Assembly: GCA_046594915.1 (NCBI GenBank)
Contig: JBKJRC010000009.1
Location: 1-64,000, forward strand
Source: Methylotenera_A sp046594915
Lineage (GTDB): Bacteria > Pseudomonadota > Gammaproteobacteria > Burkholderiales > Methylophilaceae
Direction: 5' to 3'
Length of the DNA stretch: 64,000 bases
This document shows positions 60,949 through 64,000 of the stretch, piece by piece. Numbering within the stretch: the first letter of the stretch is position 1; the number at the start of each line of letters is the position of its first letter. Made by a program: the position numbers and the translations under genes. Under the pieces are notes generated by a model. That model ran no database searches, was not told where the DNA came from, and saw only the letters and a program-made list of their open reading frames with translations.

Positions 60949-61896
60949 ATGTCTGTTTTTACACCCCTTAATATAGAAGAAGTGCGCGATTGGTTACGCG
61001 ATTTTGATATTGGCGAGATTGTTGCGCTTAAAGGGATTGCGGCGGGCATTACCAATACCAATTATTTTGTGAACACTGTTACGCATCGTTGTGTTTTGAC
61101 GGTTTTTGAGAAAAATACATTAGGCGAATTGCCTTATTTTGTCGATTTGATGACGCATTTAGCGCAGCACGATATTCCTTGTCCCGCGCCGATTTGTGAT
61201 AAAAATGGCGTAGCGTTGCATCTACTCAAAAATAAACCCGCTTTAATGGTGAGTTGCCTGCAAGGTAAAGATATTGCCACGCCTAATTTGGCGCAGGTTG
61301 GGCAGGTAGCCGCTACTTTAGCCAAATTACATTTGGCGGGTAAGGATTTTACACAAGCTGGCATCAATCAACGCGGGCAGGATTGGTTTATCAAAACGGC
61401 TGAGCAAGTATTGCCAAAAATGTTCAGCACTGATGCGCAATTGTTAAAAACTGAGCTTGCGTATCAATTGCATATTGATACCAGCCAATTGCCGCATGGC
61501 GTGGTGCATGGTGATTTGTTCCGCGATAATGTATTGTTTGATGAGGATCAATTGGGTGGATTTATTGATTTTTATTATGCCTGCAGCGATGTGTTGGCGT
61601 ATGACGTGGCGATTGCGGTAAATGAATGGTGTTTGCATCATAATGGCAGCGATTTAGGCACTATTGACCCAGAAAAGTTAACCCATTTTTTAGTGCAATA
61701 TCAGGGCCTAAGGGCTTTTTCAGCGTTAGAACAACAAATGTGGCCCGCTTTATTGCGCCGCGCTGCCTTGCGTTTTTGGTTATCGCGCTTGTACGATTTT
61801 TACTATCCAGCCGATGGCGATTTGACACATACCAAAGACCCCAATCATTTTAAAAATATATTACAGCAACATATTGCGCTGGCTAAAACGCATTAA
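60949..61896 (+). CDS. thrB: Homoserine kinase, choline-kinase-fold type
   Basis: ThrB phosphorylates homoserine in threonine synthesis. The 315 residues are of the non-GHMP, APH/choline-kinase-fold class used by many betaproteobacteria and Pseudomonas. Motifs are MSVFTPLNIEEVRDWL, GIAAGITNTNYFV near 24-36, catalytic VVHGDLFRDNVLF near 185-197 and GFIDFYYACSDVLAYDVAIA near 204-223. Length is standard. It is followed 17 bases later by the BPSS1780-type membrane protein gene. Confidence 0.94.
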   Translation: MSVFTPLNIEEVRDWLRDFDIGEIVALKGIAAGITNTNYFVNTVTHRCVLTVFEKNTLGELPYFVDLMTHLAQHDIPCPAPICDKNGVALHLLKNKPALMVSCLQGKDIATPNLAQVGQVAATLAKLHLAGKDFTQAGINQRGQDWFIKTAEQVLPKMFSTDAQLLKTELAYQLHIDTSQLPHGVVHGDLFRDNVLFDEDQLGGFIDFYYACSDVLAYDVAIAVNEWCLHHNGSDLGTIDPEKLTHFLVQYQGLRAFSALEQQMWPALLRRAALRFWLSRLYDFYYPADGDLTHTKDPNHFKNILQQHIALAKTH

Positions 61897-61913
61897 GCGC
61901 ACAGGAAATTATC

Positions 61914-62717
61914 ATGGCAATTTTACAATCGCGTACTAAAACAGGCATCAGTTGGGTAAAAGAGAGCGTGGCTTTATTCAAAACCGCACCACGTAAATGG
62001 CTGCTGCTAGGTTTGGCTTATGTGGGATTATTTATGATGCTGCCGTCTATTCCTGGTTTGCAGTTTTTTGCGTTAATTTCTATTTTACTATGGCCAGTTT
62101 TTTTAGCCGTTGCCATAGCGCTGTACCGCAATGCCGATATGCAAAAGCCGCAACCTTTAAATGAAGTGATTCAATTAATTAAGCCCAAAATACCGGCGTT
62201 AATGGCGTTGGGCGGCATTTGTCTGCTGTATGGCGTCATTGTCAGTTTTCTGCTTAATAGCGATATCGAAGGCCTGCTAAAGTTTACGCAAGGCAAAACA
62301 ACCATGACGGAATCTCAAGCGATGCTAATGTTGCAAGCTATGTTGCCGCTGTTGCTTAAGCTAACTTTATTGCTGATTCCCTTGATGATGGCGACTTGGT
62401 TTTCACCGATGTTAATCGCCTTTAACAATTACAGCGTCTTTAAAGCCATCAAATCCAGTATCGCAGGTTCGCTGCAATACATGATTGCTTTAAGTGCTTC
62501 TTGGCTATTACTCACAGCTGGCATTGTGGCGACAATGTTAGTGGTTGGCATTGTGGTTGGCATCATCGGCAGTTTGGTGCCATTACTAGGCCAAATGCTC
62601 ACATCGCTATTGGTATTTGGCTGCTTATTGCTAGCGACCACCTTAATGCTGGCGTTTCAATATGTCAGCTATCGCGATGTGTTTCGTGCGGCGGGCGTCG
62701 ATAAAATTAAAGCATAA
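61914..62717 (+). CDS. BPSS1780-family integral membrane protein
   Basis: A 267-residue protein with about six hydrophobic segments and an N-terminal cytosolic stretch (SWVKESVALFKTAPRKWLLL) typical of the BPSS1780 family. The gene is almost always next to thrB in betaproteobacteria. Function is unknown. Loop residues include MTESQAMLMLQAMLPLLLKL and GSLVPLLGQMLTSLLVFGC. It ends before the convergent uvrD, with an AT-rich terminator between them. Confidence 0.85.
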   Translation: MAILQSRTKTGISWVKESVALFKTAPRKWLLLGLAYVGLFMMLPSIPGLQFFALISILLWPVFLAVAIALYRNADMQKPQPLNEVIQLIKPKIPALMALGGICLLYGVIVSFLLNSDIEGLLKFTQGKTTMTESQAMLMLQAMLPLLLKLTLLLIPLMMATWFSPMLIAFNNYSVFKAIKSSIAGSLQYMIALSASWLLLTAGIVATMLVVGIVVGIIGSLVPLLGQMLTSLLVFGCLLLATTLMLAFQYVSYRDVFRAAGVDKIKA

Positions 62718-62747
62718 ACTTAACACTTAAAAATGGTTAAGTTTTTT
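62716..62747. terminator. AT-rich terminator between the membrane protein gene and uvrD
   Basis: AAACTTAAC (62716-62724) pairs with GTTAAGTTT (62736-62744) around ACTTAAAAATG, followed by TTT (62745-62747). The design and loop closely match 54570-54600. It starts within the last codon of the membrane protein gene. Confidence 0.7.
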
Positions 62748-64000
62748 CTAGTTTAGCGTATTCCATCGCCAGCATTTTTAAACCATTGCTGCCAAAATTG
62801 ATTTTAATCACCAAGTTATCCGCATTGCCTTCGTAGCTCACCACCACGCCTTCACCAAATTTTTGGTGGCGCACACCTTGGCCAATTTTAAACGGATAAA
62901 TATTGGCGTTTTGCGCCGACGCTTGCAGGGTTTTTTGTATATAGCTTCCATCGTAACCGCTGGCTGATCTTGCCATTGGCTTAGTATTCAGCCGCTTTAA
63001 TAATGCTTCGGGAATCTCATCTAAAAAGCGAGATGGAATGCCGTAACGCACTTGGCCGTGCAACATGCGGCTTTGCGCGTGGCTTAAATATAAACGCTGG
63101 CGCGCGCGCGTTACTGCCACATACATCAAACGCCGTTCTTCTTCTAGGCCATTGTTTTCGCTTAAACTATTTTCGTGTGGGCACAGGCCTTCTTCTAAGC
63201 CACTAATGAAAACCGCTTTAAATTCCAAGCCTTTTGATGCGTGCACCGTCATTAATTGCAGCGCATCGTAACCAACCGTTGCTTGATGGTCGCCCGCCTC
63301 TAAGCTTGCATGCGTTAAAAACTGCGTCATCAAATCTTGTTCGGTGTCGCCATCTACATTGTTATGGTTGCCAAAGGATTGGTTGGTAAAAGCCACTGCG
63401 GCAGTAACCAATTCTTCCAAATTTTCAATACGGTCTTCACCATCTTTGTCATTTTGATAATGCGCTTTTAAACCAGAAAAAGTGGTGGCTAGCTCAGCAA
63501 CTTCGGCTAAAGTAATGCCATAAGCTTGGTCAGTCATTTCACGGATTAACGCGACAAAACCTTCAAGACCTTTTCCTCCTGCGCGACCAACGCCCACTTT
63601 ATTCACGGCCGCTTGCCATAAACTACAATCATTCTGGCGTGCGCCTTCTTGCAGTTGCTCAAGGCTACGTGCGCCAATGCCACGGGCAGGAAAGTTAATT
63701 ACGCGCAATAATGCTGTATCGTCATTGGCGTTCGCCATCAAGCGCATGTAAGCCAGCGCATGTTTTACTTCGGCACGTTCAAAAAAGCGTAAACCGCCAT
63801 ACACACGATAGGGCAGGTTGGCAGAAAATAAGGCATGTTCTAAAACCCTTGACTGCGCATTGCTGCGATACAGCAACGCCATATCTGCCAGCGGCGTGCC
63901 TTCACTTTGTAGCATTTTTACCTCATCAACAATAAATTGCGCTTCGTCATTATCGTTATAAGCTTCATAAATTCTGACTGGCTCACCTGCGCCTGCGCTT
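62737..64000 (-). CDS. uvrD: ATP-dependent DNA helicase UvrD/Rep, C-terminal part (truncated by window edge)
   Basis: The frame stays open to the right end of the window, so the N-terminal part of the gene lies outside. The visible 420 residues carry UvrD superfamily 1 helicase motifs: MALLYRSNAQSRVLEHAL, GGLRFFERAEVKHALAYMRL, LMTVHASKGLEFKAVFISGL (motif V) and EEERRLMYVAVTRARQRLYL (motif VI). The C-terminal tail GQGVRHQKFGEGVVVSYEG is a UvrD-type tudor-like end. UvrD unwinds DNA in nucleotide excision and mismatch repair. Because the frame continues upstream, the Met at 63915 is not the start. Confidence 0.94.
   Translation of the reverse strand, partial: SAGAGEPVRIYEAYNDNDEAQFIVDEVKMLQSEGTPLADMALLYRSNAQSRVLEHALFSANLPYRVYGGLRFFERAEVKHALAYMRLMANANDDTALLRVINFPARGIGARSLEQLQEGARQNDCSLWQAAVNKVGVGRAGGKGLEGFVALIREMTDQAYGITLAEVAELATTFSGLKAHYQNDKDGEDRIENLEELVTAAVAFTNQSFGNHNNVDGDTEQDLMTQFLTHASLEAGDHQATVGYDALQLMTVHASKGLEFKAVFISGLEEGLCPHENSLSENNGLEEERRLMYVAVTRARQRLYLSHAQSRMLHGQVRYGIPSRFLDEIPEALLKRLNTKPMARSASGYDGSYIQKTLQASAQNANIYPFKIGQGVRHQKFGEGVVVSYEGNADNLVIKINFGSNGLKMLAMEYAKLEKT

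Noticed and set aside
4323..62730. Recurrent TTAACAC / GTGTTAA motif considered as a DNA-uptake-like sequence
   Set aside because: In an AT-leaning genome a 7-mer of this type is expected about as often as seen by eye; no clear excess, and only the convergent-terminator context stands out.
1..64000. tRNA, rRNA, CRISPR array, IS element or prophage
   Set aside because: All gaps were read; none showed cloverleaf segments, spaced direct repeats, transposase frames or terminal inverted repeats.

Overview
The window looks like a chromosomal segment of a betaproteobacterium, most likely of the Methylophilaceae (Methylotenera or a close relative). This is inferred from gene content and order: secY directly followed by rpmJ, rpmG and rpmB together, the block dusB-fis-purH-purD-hemF, and the block polA, DUF2782 gene, thrB, BPSS1780-type membrane gene, uvrD. 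AT-leaning codon use fits. No methylotrophy gene lies in the window, so the family name is an inference. No rRNA, tRNA, CRISPR array, insertion sequence or prophage was seen.

Layout. 1-5800: end of the spc operon and the alpha operon (rplR end, rpsE, rpmD, rplO, secY, rpmJ, rpsM, rpsK, rpsD, rpoA, rplQ), with a strong internal promoter before rpsM and a terminator after rplQ. 5.8-17.7 kb: housekeeping and stress genes (glutaredoxin-like protein, mgtE, a MscS channel, rpmG, rpmB, dut, a TonB receptor resembling YncD/PqqU, coaBC, a HELLH zincin-like protein, radC, a Prx5 peroxiredoxin, glutathione reductase). 17.9-32.9 kb: a complete nitrate assimilation locus on the minus strand. 32.9-45.6 kb: ABC exporter, cstA with its small ybdD partner, lgt, ilvD, an epimerase, a DUF255 thioredoxin-fold protein, a cytochrome c and an amino-acid permease. 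45.6-64 kb: an M18 peptidase, hemF, purD, purH, fis, dusB, a periplasmic DUF255 paralogue, a CinA-like protein, an orphan ORF, polA, a LOG-family gene, DUF2782, thrB, a membrane protein and a truncated uvrD.

The nitrate locus is the most interesting part. In transcription order it has nasT (ANTAR antiterminator), a leader, nrtA, nrtB, nrtC (ABC nitrate uptake), an outer-membrane barrel, nirB, a NarK/NasA-type transporter, a 53-residue membrane ORF, a PP2C phosphatase-Ser/Thr kinase fusion, nirD and nasA. The sequence shows two layers of control. First, near-consensus sigma-54 promoters (GG-N10-GC) lie before nasT and before nirB, each with an NtrC-like site (GCAC-N7-GTGC) 100-150 bases upstream. 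Second, the nasT-nrtA leader holds two hairpins that can be drawn with hexaloops carrying A1 and G4, the mark of ANTAR targets, followed by a strong intrinsic terminator. The model is that nitrogen limitation (NtrC) starts transcription and NasT lets polymerase read into the transporter genes. No NasS-like nitrate sensor is seen in the window, and the role of the kinase-phosphatase is open.

Several ORF starts were moved to internal ATGs with better ribosome binding sites (rpmB, prx5, coaBC, nrtC, ilvD, cytochrome c, permease, M18 peptidase, polA). Three short genes were read directly from the sequence (rpmJ, rpmG and the 53-codon ORF).
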